64,000 nucleotides of DNA from Arthonia radiata (GCA_002989075.1 PSQN01000001.1:62001-126000), one strand, 5' to 3'; shown: positions 33,401 through 47,640, counted from the stretch's first letter. Numbers and translations are program-made. Notes: a model not told the origin generated them from the letters alone.

Positions 33401-36056
33401 TCTTATAAAGGTATTATATAATTCTACGGTTTGTGCTCTAGAAGAGCTGAGTCTAGCTTAGCTTTCTTAAATAGATATCGGAATTAATTATATTTCTTGA
33501 GTATCTTAGTAATTAACTGAGTACTTGTCGTTATATAGAATCGTTAGCGTATAGTTGTCTTTTATTTATACTTGTGTATAGTTAGCTATAGACGAGATAC
33601 TGCATTAAACTCTTCTTATAAGATATTTAAGTCTCGAAGTATAGTAGTACTAACCCGTATAAGTTCTTTATCGCGCTCCTTATTCTTACTACTAAAAATA
33701 GCTTGTAAGGTATTTATTCTATAGAACGACTCTTGTTTAAAGTACTTATATCTAGTAAAGAGGAGCTTCTTAATTCTTTAATCTACTTCTAAGCTATATT
33801 GTTGTAACTAGAGTATACCTAGTACGGCGTAGTGCTAGTTAATATCTACAATATTATAAGTAATTTCTTTCTAATAGTTCCCGATAGTTATACTTATTAA
33901 TAAAGTTTTATAGTCGACTCTTTTCTCTGCCTCTTAAAATCTAAATAGTATATAGAGTAATTTCTTTTTTTGTATTTATATTTAATACTCCTCGATATAG
34001 CGTATAAAAATAAAGTTGCTTATTATATCTAAATCGATTATAATTTTAATGTTTCTGTAGTTTATTATTACCTAAGTGTGTAAATATATTCTATAGGAAG
34101 CTAAGCTCGTATAGAGCTAGACTTTTAAAGGGTCTAACCGTTGAACGGGCTAGTACTGCTGCCCTTAAAGTAGTTGACCTAATCTTTTTTCTATTAATTG
34201 TATACGTTCTAAAGTATTTTAAGTACCGAAACCTATTATCGGTTAATTTGCTATAAGAATTCCTGTATAAAGTGTTTTAGTACTACTTTTATTATAACGT
34301 CTAGTTTATTGTTTACGATTTCTACTTTAATTATACAACTATTGCTGGTTAAAACTTATTGTGTCTATAGGTTATATATTATTAATCGAAAATATTAGTA
34401 CTAACTATACAATTCTAGACCTCTAATAAGGTAGTCTACTAGTCGTTATAAACGTAAGTAAATATATCTTAGAATGTTATTAATATCTCTATTAGTACTT
34501 AACTTTCTCTTGTAGAAGGCTAACTAACAAAGTCTCTATATTATTTCTTCCTAATAAATTAGGGTTTGCTCTTTCTAGTTAGTATTGTCCTTAAGAGAGG
34601 ATTCTATACTATTAGAATCTATATTTTTGTCTTTAAGTTGTTGTCTTACCTATAACGTATCGTAGCTGCTATCTTACTTAGCTTCTATAGTCTATTCTTT
34701 CTTAAATGTCTCTTAAGTTTTTAGATAAGGTAACCTAGATCGTTCTTAAATAAGATCTAGTTTTTGTATCGAATCTTGTTTTAAAAATATCGGTTTCTTC
34801 GGCTATCATTCTAACTCTACTTTGTCGGATTTATAGGTCGTACAATCGTTATTGTAGTATATAGTCTAGAATAGTGTTTCGTGTAGTACAATAGTACTCT
34901 ATATCCGATACCTTGAAATAGTACGGTTAATGTTGTTTTAGTCCTATAGGTTTTGTTATTTCTGTTTTATTTGTCGTTTCTTTGTTTTCTCCTATAACTC
35001 GTTATCTGTATTCTAGTTTGCGTACAACTCGAATAGGTTTAGCTTGTTATACTTCTTGTTAAAAGTAACCTAGTAAGTATCCTTCTGTGTCTAGATAGTT
35101 ATATTGAACTGTTGTTGTAGGAAATAGGGTTTCTAAGATCGATTGTTGTTTCTGTTTCTACTAGTACTATTAAACTATTGTTTCTTAAAACGGTATTCTT
35201 TAACTTAATGCCCTAGCTTTCTGTAATACAAGTATAGCTTGTTCTTTATTCTATATTCTCGTTTCTAATTGTTTAGTTTTTTATAGAGCTTTATTAAATC
35301 TAACTCTATTGAATTACTTCGGTCTTATTATAAGTTTGCTCGATTCTTTGTTCTATAGAACCTATTAGTGAGGTTACTTTTCTTTTTTATTTGTCTTTTA
35401 AAGTTGCTGTCGTCGATCTCCTTTACTTGCTATATAAAGCTATTAAGGTCGTTAAACTTCTCTCTACGGATATAGATTATTTCCTTAATATAGTTCTTAA
35501 GTCCTTTGTAAAAGGTCTCAATAAGAGGTTTCTTGTTCTATCCTGTTTAATTAGTATACTATATAAATTTAGCGGCGTACCTGCTCGCTGATCCTATTTG
35601 CTTAAGGTTCCGAAGCTTTTTAATAGCGACGCGTCTAGCGTCGGTCTGTCTAAAGATTTTATAAAGCTTCTTTTAAAAGAAAACGAAGCTAGCAAAGAAC
35701 TCGTTGGTATCCTCGCGTCTACTCTTTATCGGGGTAAATAAGAAATCGTCGAGATAGTACTTAATCTACTTATAAACATCTCTATCTATATAAGAGATAG
35801 TAAATAAAACTATAGTAGTATCGTTCAGGAACTAATCTTTATAAGTTTTAAAGTATATAGCTAGACGTATTAAGAATAAAGTAACTTTAAAACGTTTACT
35901 TAAGAAGCTTTTTCTTATCTTAGTATTAATATTCGATATCTTACTCGTACTAATTATTCTATTAGCTAACCTGTTCGCAGCGTTGCGGCTATTAGATACT
36001 AAAGTAGTAAATATAACTAATCTACTTTCTTTACTTTTGTAGCGAGTCTATTAAAG

Positions 36057-36528
36057 TATAACGCTAATCGCTGAGAGAACTAAACTAAGGCTTACTTACC
36101 TTATATACTTATCGACCTTAGTAGTAAGTATCTTGTATACTAGAGACTAAAAGGTAGGAGAGGCGAAATAGATTACTAAAGGTAAGAGAGGCTTAACTAA
36201 AGTAGATAGAAGATAAAGTACTTTATCTAAATAAAGTTAAGAAACTTATATTTAAATATTAAGTTAACAGACTAAAGTCTATTCTAAGGTCGGTTATTAG
36301 TCTAGCTATATAGTCTAAGGTATATAGAAAAAGTTCCTTTATGTTCGCTAACTCGATAATACCTATATCGGGTTTATAGGAAATATAGACCTTTATAGCC
36401 GTCTTGTTCGATAACACCTACAGCGGGTTTATAGGCTTAGTCGGAAATAATGCTGATAGGGCTAAGATAACTGGCGGTAGTTGATGCTTAGATGTGCGCT
36501 AGGCCGTCTAGAACTAGTATCTGTAACA
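36057..36528 (-). repeat. Gypsy E1 5' LTR
   Basis: 472 bp, pair of 29,380-29,851. Its outer edge directly touches the plus-strand Gypsy fragment at 36,529. Confidence 0.88.
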
Positions 36529-37187
36529 CTACTACCCTCTTTAAAGCAGACAACTATAGAATACTATAGAAAACAAAATAGCTACGCAAATAGCTACGAG
36601 CACAAAAACCCTATACTAGCAATTAAAGTCTAATAGCGAGTTTATTAACGAACAAACTAGAAAATAGTATAATAAGTTAAAAACTACCCTAAATATAAGT
36701 ATAAAAGAAGGAGAAAGAGCTTACTTACTTATAAGAAACCTAAAAACTATTAGACTAAATAAAAAACTTAACTATACTAAAATAGAACCGTTTAAAATTT
36801 TACAGCAATTAAGATCTATAATATTTAAACTTAAACTCTTAAGGACAATAAAAATATATTCTATATTCTACGTAGCGCTGTTAAAACTAGCTTACTCTTA
36901 AGAAGTAGAATAATCTAACTCAGAAATCCTTTCTAACAACTAAGAACCTAAGTATAAGGTTAAAATAATTCGAGCTTATAAACAATACCGAGGCAAACGA
37001 CAGTATCTTATAAAATAGAAAGGATACTCTAAATATAAAAATTAATAGAAACCAAAATAAAACCTAATTAACTATAAAGACACTATTCAACAATATTAGA
37101 ACTAGCAGTACTAATACTCTAATTTACTATCTAGTGTACTCTACCGGTATCTAGGTTACCTATAAACAAACTAGTCTACTATATTAG
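36529..37187 (+). mobile_element. Gypsy 3' fragment (end of pol and chromodomain region)
   Basis: 659 bp collinear with E2 from about 46,390 to 47,070 and with E3 from about 55,990 to 56,670: end of integrase and the chromodomain-like stretch (about 36,975-37,090). It is cut on the left by E1 and on the right by the Copia-1 5' LTR, and has no LTR of its own. Broken. Confidence 0.85.
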
Positions 37188-37695
37188 TGTTAGAAATTAA
37201 CTAACTAGCTGGTTAGCCGGAACCCCTAGAGGCCTAGAGTATCGGATAGGTTCTACTAGCTATCTTGGTCTAAAATAGAACAAGCCTTTTACCTAAAGGG
37301 TCGGGCCTAGTAGCTCAGATTTAGAACAAAAAGGAGCATTGTATAATTTATTCTAAACAGCTGGTCTATAGTCTAAGACAACATAGAATAAACTTAAAGA
37401 CTAATAGTTTTAAATAGATAAAATTACTATCTTATATAGTAAGTTATAGGTTATCTAGTCTTTATTAAAAAGAACAGATATCTAGTAAGTTCTATACAGA
37501 CCGCTAAACTTAAATATATAAGCTAGAATTTCTTTAGAGAATTTTAGCTAATAAAACAGACAATATAATGATAGCTTCTCCTTACTACTAAGTATTGTAT
37601 CTATACTAAATTTAAGTATTGTATTAGTTTTAAGCTAGTTTCGTCTTTCTACTCTTTATAGTAGTATTCTTCTTCTTTTTTATACCTTTTTAATA
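37188..37695 (+). repeat. Copia-1 5' LTR
   Basis: 508 bp starting TGTTAGAAATTAAC; same length as and clear match to 49,388-49,895. Confidence 0.9.
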
Positions 37696-40600
37696 GATTA
37701 TAAGCTCGAGTTAGCATTAATTTCTTTCAAATTTCTTTTTTAAGAAATATTTTTCTAACGACACCTATTGGCACCTCCAAACAATTCTATTACCAATCGA
37801 CTCTAAATTTTTAGCTCAATTTAATTATTAGAACAGAATCTCCTTTTTTTGGAAATCTCCGACTATATATTCGGCTATAAACTTCTCTTATAAGATTTCT
37901 AAACTTAAGGGCTCGACTAATTAAAACATTTAGTCGATTCGAATAGAGACCCTTTTAACTAAAAAGGGCTATAGTAATGTTATAATTCCCTTTTCTGGCT
38001 ATTTAGCTAGAGATATTACTAAAGCTAGCCGCTAAAAACAATTAATAAGGGCAGTAGCCCTTATTCGACTAACTCTAGAGAACAATCCTCTTATTTAAAT
38101 AAAGGGGATTTATAACTCTTTAGAGCTTTAAGATAGCTTAAAAAGGTTATATGAATCGAAAGATTTTAGTTTCGAGTTTCTAATTTGTAAGAAGCTCTTT
38201 AGTACTATACTTAGTAAGATAAAAAACCTTAAGCTTTATTTTACTAAGATTAGGCAATTAACGGACAATTTAGTAACTTAAAGACTAGCACTACCTAACA
38301 AGGTAGTAGCTGCCTACATTCTCTACAATCTAACCCCCAAATATAAGTATATAGTAACTATTATTAGCTAAAGCTATCGGCAAACGACTAGCAATATAAG
38401 TTTATAGAACTTATTTAGTTAACTTATAAACGAGTCTCGCCGAATCTACGGTAGTATCCCAGTAGAAAAGGTTTTTACTGCAATAGACAATAAATTAACG
38501 TAAAGGACTAGAAAAAAATTAAAATCTCTAAGTAAAAACTAAGGAAAATGCCCCTTTTGTAACAAAAAGGGGCATAAACCGGCAACTTGTTGGAAAAAAT
38601 ACTCAAACCTCCGGCTAAATTCTAATAAAAGCTCTAAAAACACTAATTTTTTAATATTTTCTGTATATAGTTTTAATCTATAAGAAGAATAATACTTTAT
38701 AGTATTACTAAACAGAGTTAATTACTCTATTAATTCTTAAATCTTTAATATAAGCTTAATAAGCTATATTTACTCGAATATTAACCTTCTAACAGATATC
38801 CGGCCAACTAACCGAATTATTTATTAAGAAGAGGGAAAGTTAATTTAAGTCTTATAAATAGGTAAAGTAAAACTATTCTTTAAGAACAAAATAATTGTTC
38901 TAGACAAAGTTTTATTTATTAAGAAATTTAGAATTAACCTTCTAAGCTTTAATAAGCTTAGAAAGAGAGAAGCTAAGGTAACTCTTAACTAAAATAAGTT
39001 AAAAGTTAATTAAACCAAACAACTAACTATTAAGGAGTAGTATATTAACGGCTTAATAGTAATAAAAGCTTAGACTATTAATATAGTTTAATCTTTCTAT
39101 ACTATTTCTTTAAAAACTAACCTTTAGTATTAATAAATAGGATATATAGGCAAAAACGTCTTAAAACAGCTTAAAAAGGTTGCCTTAGAAATAAATTATT
39201 TAGATAAATTAAAAGATAATTGCTAAATTTGCTTTAAAGTAAAGGCAACGGCTAAAGTTAGCTAAGAAACTCTAAACAAATTAGCTAATTATTTAGAAAA
39301 AGTCTACTTAAATATTTATAAGCTAATTGTACCGTAAACTCTTTCTAAAGGTTAATTATTTACTAGCTTTATAGAAAATAAAACTCGGTATACAACTACT
39401 AAGGTACTATAGTCTAAAAACTATATTTTTAACGCACTATTTACTTATATTACTTAAAAAGAAACGCAGTTTAAGCAGTCTTTCAAAAGATTATACTTAA
39501 ACAACGCAAAAGAATATTAGAAAGGCTAAGTAAAACAGCTTCTAAAACAAAAAGAAGCTATTCTAATAATATCTATACTATATATCTTTTAGTAAAATAG
39601 ACGAGCTGAATACTTTAACTAAACAATTGTTAGTAAAGTTTAAGCAATGCTTTATACCGCCGGGCTACCTTAAATATATTAAAGTAAAGTATTGAAAGTA
39701 GCTATCTATATTTATAACAGAACCCTTTATACTAGATTACCGGGGTTTATTACCTTATATAAAGTAAAATACAGTAAAAAACTAGATATTAGTACTATTA
39801 AAATTTAAAGCTTAGTTACTTATCTTAAAGAATCTAAACTAAAAGAATTAGACGCTAGAGTAACTATTTATATCTTAATAGGCTACAGATTAAAGTAATA
39901 TAAGCTTTTAGACCCTAATAGCCGGAAGATTTACTAAAAGAGAGACGTCTACGTTTAAAAAGAAAACCTTATTTAAGATCTATAGAGATCTACGGTTAAT
40001 TAGTTAACCGAGAGTATTTCTAAAGAGTCTAAAGAACAACTAAAAGTTAAGTTTAAAAACGAGCTAAATTCGACCACTAAATCTTAAGATAATAGAAAGA
40101 TACCTCTTAATAAAGAAGAGAGTTCTCTATATGAAAAATAGTATATCTCTTTTATATCTTAATAATAAGCGGACAAATTTAAATAAGAACTATATTAAAC
40201 TAGAGCTCTAAACGAGTCTAATCTTTTTATCGAGTTAGATTATAGAAGTACTAAAGACTCTAGTTAGGTAGATATCGATTGCGCCCAGAAAATAGATTTT
40301 ATATACAAAAACGCCGATAAAAATTAGTTTAACAAGTTCTATAATAACCTAGAATAATACGCTAAACAGGCCTTAGTTATAGTTACTAAAGAGCCTAATA
40401 ACTTAAAAGAAATAAAGGTATCTAAGAATTAATCTTCTTGGCTAAATACAATATAGACGGAGCTTAAAGAGCTAGCTAACTAGGAAACCTAGATATTAAC
40501 CGAGCTACTACCGAATAGAAAGGCGCTAAAAGAGCGCTGGGTACTAAAGATTAAGTACTTTCTAGAGAATAAGCCGATTTTTAAAGTCCGCTAGATAGTT

Positions 40601-40885
40601 AAGAGCTGCTAGCAAAGACCCGGTCTTAATTTTATAGAAACCTTTGTAAATATAGTAAACCTAATTATCTACCGGCTTATACTAGTCTTAGTAGTAGAGA
40701 AAGACTAAAAAATAAAGCAATAGAACGTAAAATTAGCTTATTTTAATACAAAGTTAAATAAGATTGTCTATATTAAGCAATCAACTAGCCTATTTAACGG
40801 AACTAATAAAGTTTATTAAATAAAGAAGACTCTTTACGGTCTAAAACAGGCCGACCGACAGTAGAAAGCCTATCTTTAAGAATTA

Positions 40886-40890
40886 CTAAG
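40886..40890. repeat. Target-site duplication of Gypsy E2, left copy
   Basis: CTAAG, repeated exactly at 48,183-48,187 on the other side of E2. Both copies lie in the reverse-transcriptase region of Copia-1. Confidence 0.9.
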
Positions 40891-41340
40891 TGTTACGATC
40901 TTACTATATTAGACTAGTACAAGGCTAAGCGCAGTCAGCCTTATTAGAGTATTATACAGTATACCCGATAGCCTTAATATAGCGACGTCGGCAACGTCGC
41001 TATATCGCAATAGAATTCCAATTATACGACAAAGAGATTGTCGGAACCGTTAGATATAGAGGAATATATCTTTATACCTTAGACTATATAGCTAAACTAA
41101 TAGTCGATCTTAGAATAAACTTTAGTCTATTAACTTAATATTTAAATATAAGTTCCTTAACTTTATTTAGATAACGTACTTTACCTTCTATCTACTTTAG
41201 TTAAGCCCCTCTTACCTTCTATAATCTATCTCGCCTCTCCTATCTTTTAGTCTCTAGTATATAAGATAACTACTACTAAGGTTAATAAGTATATAAGGTA
41301 AGTAAGTCTTAGTTCGGTTCTCCTAGCGATCGGCGTTATA
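40891..41340 (+). repeat. Gypsy E2 5' LTR
   Basis: 450 bp, TGTTACG...GTTATA; pair of 47,733-48,182. The last 290 bp or so resemble the E1/E3/E4 LTR; the first 160 bp or so do not. Confidence 0.9.
40977..41005. repeat. Perfect inverted repeat in the E2 LTR
   Basis: Arms ATATAGCGACGT and ACGTCGCTATAT (12 bp each) around a 5-bp loop CGGCA; the same structure is intact in the 3' LTR at 47,819-47,847. Confidence 0.9.
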
Positions 41341-44300
41341 CTTTAATAAACTCGCTATAAAAGTAGAAAAAGTAGATTAATTATATTTACTACTTCGGTA
41401 TCCAATAGCCGCGATGCTACGAATAGGTTAGCCAATAGAATAGCTAGTACAAGTAAGATATCGGATGTTAATACTAAGATAGAAAAAAGCTTCTTAGATA
41501 AACGTTCTAAAGTTACTTTATTCTTAATACGCCTAGCTATATACTTTAAAACTTATAAAGACTAGTTTTTAAATAACACTACTATAGTTCTATTCGCTAT
41601 CTCTTATATAGATAGAGATACTTATAAGTAGGTTAAGTATTATCTTAACGATTTCTTATTTACTCTAATAAAGAGTAGATACGAGGATACCGATAAGTTC
41701 TTCGCTAGCTTTATCTTCTTTTAGAAAAAGCTTTATAAAATCTTTAAATAGACCGACGCTAGACGCATTACTATTAAGAAGCTTAAAAACCTTAAGTAAA
41801 TAGGATCAGCGAGTAGATACGCCGCTAAATTTATATAGTATGCTAACTAAATAGAATAGAACAAGAAACCCCTTATTAAGACTTTCTATAAAGGACTTAA
41901 GAATTATATTAAGAAAATAATTTATATTTGTAGAGAAAAGTTTAATAATCTCGACAACTTTATATAACGAGCAAAGGAGATCGATAACAGCAACTTTAAA
42001 AGATAGATAGAAAAGAAGGGTAACCCTACTAATAGGTTCTATAGAGCAAAGAATCGAGCAAACTCTTAATAAGACCGAGGCAATCCAATAGAATTAGATT
42101 TTACTAGACCTCGAGGGAAACTAAACAACCAGGAACAAGAACATAGAATAAAGAATAAGCTATACTTATATTGCAAAAAACTAGGGCATTAAGTTAAAGA
42201 ATGCTGTTTTAAGAAATAACAGTTTAATAGTACAGAACAAAACAGGTACAACAATTAATCTTAGAAACCCTATTTTCTACGATAATAGTTTAATATAACT
42301 ACTTAGATAAAAGAGAACAATAGTTGCAATAAGGCAATAGAACTACTAGCAGCCTTCTTCGACCGCTAATAGAAGAACTCGACCGAGGGTTATCTTCTTT
42401 AAGAATTAGATCTCCTACAGAAGACTATTTAGAACTAGTATAAGTACGTTACTAAACTAACTAAGAAGCAGAAGGATATCTACTAAAAGGTCTTCTATAA
42501 CCAGAAGAATACTTACTAGGCTTTATTCAACGAGAAGCACAACGAGTAGAACTTATTTAACTTATATAAAAACTGGGACATAGATATTAAGTTATAGAAA
42601 GAGACAAAGGAACAATAAATAAAATAGAAACAATAAAATCTATAGAACTAAAATAACATTAACTATACTATTTCAAGGCAGTAGATATAAGATACCGTTA
42701 CACTATATAAAACACTATTCTAAACTACGTACTACGATAATAATTATACGACCTATAAATTTAATAAATTGGAATTAGAATGATAGCCAAGAAAACCAAT
42801 ATCTTTAAAACAAGATTCGATACAAGAACTAGGTCTTACCCGAGAACGATCTAGGTTACCTTACTTAGAAACCTAAGAGAAATTTAAGGAAGAATAGACT
42901 ATAGAAGCTAAGCAAGATAGCAGCTATAATACGTTATAGATAAGATAACGACTTAAAGACAAAAATATAGATTCTAATAGTATAGAATTCTCTCTTAAAA
43001 ACAATACTAATTAAAAAGAATAAACTCTAATTTGTTAAAAAGGAATAGTATAGAGACTTTATTAGTTAGTCTTCTACGATAGAAAGTTAAACGCTAATAA
43101 GAACATTAATAATATCTTAGAATATATTTACTTACATTTACGACAACTCGTAGACCACCTTATTAGAGATCTAGAATTATATAGTTAGTACTAATATCTT
43201 TAACTAACAATATACAACCTATAAATACAATAGGTTTTAACTAGCGATAGTTATATAATTAAAGTAGAGATTATAAACGATAAACTAGACGTTATAATAA
43301 AAGTAGTATTAGAATATTCTATATAGGAATTCTTATAGTAAATTAACCGATAATAGATTCTAGTATCTAGAATACTCTAGAACGTATACAATTAATAGAG
43401 AAAAGATTAGGCCGACTGCTTTAAGAACAGTAGTACCGGCCTATTTAACGGTTAAACCCTCTAAAAGTCTAGCTCTATACAAGCTTAGCTTTCTATAGAA
43501 CATACCTATATACTCGAGCAACAATAAACTATAGAAACATTAAAATTATAATCGATTTAGACGCAATAGGCAACTTTATCTTAATACGCTACGTTAAAGA
43601 GTATTAAATATAAATATAAAAAAAGAAATTACTTTACATACTATTTAGATTTTAAGGAATAAAGAAAAGAGTTAACTACAAGACTTTACTAATAGATATA
43701 ATAATTGAGGACTATTAGAAGGAAATTACTTATAATATTGTAGATATTAACTAGTACTACGCTGTACTAAATATACCTTAATTGTAATAATATAACCTAG
43801 AAGTAGATTAGAGAACTAAAAAACTTCTCTTTACTAGGTATAAGTACTCTAAACAAGAGTCGTTCTATAGAATAGATACCCTATAAGCTATCTTTAGTAG
43901 TAAGAATAAGGAGTGCGATAAAGAACTTACGTAGGTTAGTATTACTATACTTCGATACTTAGACATTCTATAAAAGAAGTTTAATGTAGTATCTCGTCTA
44001 TAGCTAACTATACGTAAGTATAAATAAAAGATAACTGTACGTTAACAATTCTATATAATAATAAGTACTTAGTTAATTACTAAGATATCTAAGAAATACA
44101 ATTAATTTTGATACCTGTTTAAGAAAGCTAAGTCAAACTTAGCTCTCTTAGAATATAAACCGTAGAATTATACAATATCTTTATAGAAAGGTAAGACGCT
44201 AATATTCGATTTAATATACTTTCTATTAAAAGTAGAAAATTAAGCGTTTTGCGACTATCTCAATAAAAATCTTAAGAAAGAATTTATCTAAAAATTAATA

Positions 44301-47109
44301 TTACTAGCCGAATACCCGATACTCTTTGTACTAAAGAAGAATAGTAAACTACGACTTTATATAGATTATAGACAATTAAATAAAGTAACTATTAAAAATT
44401 AATATTCTTTACTATATATTAACAAAATAACAGATTAATTGTATAACGCGCAATAATTTACTAAGTTTAATCTATAAGAGGCCTACAACTTAATCTATAT
44501 AAAGAAAGATAAAGAATAGAAAACAGCCTTTCGTACTAAATATAGACTTTTTAAATATTGCGTTATACTCTTTAGACTAATAAACGTACTAGTATTATTT
44601 TAGAAACTAATTAATAATATACTTAGTAATTACTTAGATATATTTATAACTGCTTATCTAAACGATATTCTAGTATATATTCGTATACTAGAAGAATATA
44701 AGAAACATATTAAGAAGGTATTAGAAAGATTAGTATATATCGATTTATAAATTAATATTAAGAAAATCTAGTTCTATTAATAATCCATCGAATTTCTTAA
44801 ATTTATAATTACCGAGTACAGTCTCTAAATAAAAGATTTAAAGATTTAATCTATTCTAACCTAGCCTACACTAAAGAATATAAAACAGTTATAATAGTTT
44901 CTTAGTTTCGTTAACTACTATAGACAATAAATATCTAACTTTAGCCGAATTATAGTACCGCTATCTAAATAGATAAAATAATCGATAAAATTCTTTTAGA
45001 CGTAAAAAGAACAATTAGTATTTAAAGAGCTTAAGAAAGCTTTTAAGATCGGACTTATACTAGTAATATTTAACCCTAACCTACCGATTATTATAGAAAT
45101 AGATACGTTAAACTATACAATTAGAGTATATATAAGTTAAAATAATAAGGAAAGAAAGCTTAGACCAGTAGCTTTCTACTTAAGAAAAATATTATCTATA
45201 GAATAGAACTATAACATTTATAATAAAGAGCTTTTAGCTATTATAGCAGTATTTAAGACTTAGCGAGCTTACCTAAAAGAAGCAAACTATACAATTATAG
45301 TATATACAGACTATAATAATCTAACTTACTTTATAACAATAAAGAAACTTAATTGCAGACAAGTTAGATAGTTAAAAACTATAGCTTTATATAACTTTAT
45401 TATTACCTACAAAAAGGGTTCTAAGAACGATAGAGCCGATGCTCTAAGCCAAGGTTTCGATTACCTTAATAACAAGGAATACGTTGAACACACAATATTT
45501 TAAGAACACAATAATAAGATTAGATACAATTAACTAGCTATAACAACTAAGTTTGTTATCGAACTAAACAACCAAATTCTAGACATTCTAAACGACCCTA
45601 AGACCTACTAGAAGAACGAAAAACGATATTTAGGACTAATTAAGAACAATAAGGGCTATTACAAATTCTAAGGCAAGATCTACGTCCTAAGAAATCTAAT
45701 CCGACGCATTATTAGTAACTTTTACAATAACCCAATAAAGAGACACAAGAGCATCGATAACACTATAGAAAAAATTATAAGAACCTACTACATCCCGAGA
45801 ATTCGACACTACGTCGAGAATTATATCCGAGAATGCGACGTATGCGCAAAAACCAAGTACCCAAGGTATTTACTGTACGGTAAACTATAACTACTAGAGA
45901 TATTTAAGAGACTATAGTATACAGTCTTACTAAACTTTACTACTAAGTTACTAATTTCTAAGGATCTACTTATAGAAGTAGCTTACAATGCTATTCTAGT
46001 TATATATAACAAACTAACTAAATACATATACTTTATATTTTACAAGAAAGCTAGCAATTTAGAACAATTAGTATATATATTTCTTTAGATCGTCCTAGCA
46101 AACTATAGACAACCCTAAAGAATTGTCTTAGACAGAGACCAAAAATTTGTCTTACAATTTTAGATATCTCTAATACAACAACTAGAAACTAAGCAGAAAA
46201 TATCTATATCGTTTTATCTATAAATAGACAGATAGATAGAACAAACAAATTAAACACTAGAACAGTATCTCTAGGTATACATTAACTACTAGTAAAACGA
46301 CTAGATACAATTACTACTAGTAGCGCAAGCCACGTACAACGATATAAAAAACGATATAATTAAGATAACTCTGTTTTATACCTTATACAGCTATTACTCT
46401 CTTTGAGAAAGATAACTATAAAATAATATAAGAAACAAAACAGCTACGTAAATAGCTACAAGCATAAAAACCCTATATCAGCAGTTAAAGTTAAACAGCG
46501 AGTTTATTAACGAACGCACGAGAAAATAGTATAACAAGTTAAGAACTATCCTAAGCACAAGCATAAAAGAAAGGAAAAGAGCTTACTTGCTTATAAGAAA
46601 CTTAAAAACTATTAGACTAAGCAAAAAACTTAACTATATTAAGATAAAACCGTTTAAAATCTTACAGCAATTAAAACTAGTAACATTTAAACTTAAACTT
46701 TTGAAGACAATAAGAATACATCCTGTATTCTATATAGTACTGTTAAAACTAGCCTACTTCTAAAAAGTAGAACGACCCAACTTTAAAATCCTTTCTAATA
46801 ACTAAGAACCCGAGTACGAGGTCGAAACGATTCGAGCTTATAAGCAACATCGAGGTAAACAACAGTATCTTATAAAATAGAAAGGATATTCTAAACATAA
46901 AAATTAATGGAAACTAGAATAAAACCTAACTAACTGTAAAGATACTATTTAACAATATTGAAACTAAAATATTAATTAGTTGTAGTAGCACTAATACTCT
47001 AATTTACTATCTAGTGTACCTCGCCGGCACTTAGGTTACTTACAAACAAACTAGTCTACTATATTAGTGGCCTACTACCTAACTCCGGGTACAAATTATT
47101 ACAAAAATC

Positions 47110-47640
47110 TATACTTAGGCTACTCGGTACATCTACAATATTACTACTAGATATAGCCGCCAGCTATTCTTCCTTAAACAATATATTATTCTAATTTATT
47201 TTGTTCTGCGCCTAGACGCGTAACCTTTCGAGCTCCTTTTTTAAGTCTATAACCGCCGCTTTAATAACTTTACGCTGCCTTTTCGCCGTACGAACGATTT
47301 CCTTCTCTTCCGCTAAACGCTTACGTTGCCCCTAAAGGGCATCCAACACCCGTAAGTACTAAGAACAGATACTTCGAGCTAAAAAATAAGTTAAACCGAC
47401 ATAAAAGGAACAAACGTCGGATAGAGACTAACTATCCTCTAACGACAGGTAAACGTTATATAACTTCTTATCGCGAGTATATACAAAATACAACGTCTTC
47501 CTAGACTTTAAAACACACTTCTTACCTAGATAAGAGCAACGAGAATATAAAGGTATCTCTCGACTATAGACTTCGGTAAGAACGGTATTAATCTCGAGCG
47601 CTTTATTAGCGTTAGAAGCTTTCTTAACTTTAAGTATAAC
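47110..47640 (-). pseudogene. Antisense accessory frame in Gypsy E2 (fossil)
   Basis: On the strand opposite to gag-pol, between the chromodomain and the 3' LTR. Uninterrupted pieces include RCSYLGKKC near 47,515-47,545 and a strongly basic, helix-like segment with RKRLAEEKEIVRTAKRQRK at about 47,217-47,331. A cysteine cluster followed by a charged helix is a common plan for fungal zinc-binding regulators, but no family is recognised and no function is claimed. Sequence differs from the E1/E3 version though the layout agrees. It is broken. Confidence 0.5.

Larger units (their letters stand above)
29380..36528 (-). mobile_element. Gypsy E1: full-length chromodomain Gypsy fossil, minus strand
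   Basis: About 7.15 kb in reverse orientation, with 472-bp LTRs at both ends. Reading along its sense strand: 5' LTR (36,057-36,528), gag-like region (about 35,000-36,000), protease, reverse transcriptase and RNase H (about 32,200-33,600), integrase (about 31,250-32,100), chromodomain (about 30,650-30,800), an antisense accessory frame (about 30,020-30,480 on the plus strand), then the 3' LTR (29,380-29,851). Domain positions follow the collinear plus-strand copies E2 and E3. It is broken throughout by RIP-type change. The two outer flanks (GTATA left, CTACT right) do not form a duplication. A 66-codon plus-strand frame at 35,391-35,591 is an antisense shadow of its gag. Confidence 0.88.

Noticed and set aside
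35391-35591. 66-codon plus-strand frame in Gypsy E1
   Set aside because: Antisense shadow of the E1 gag region.
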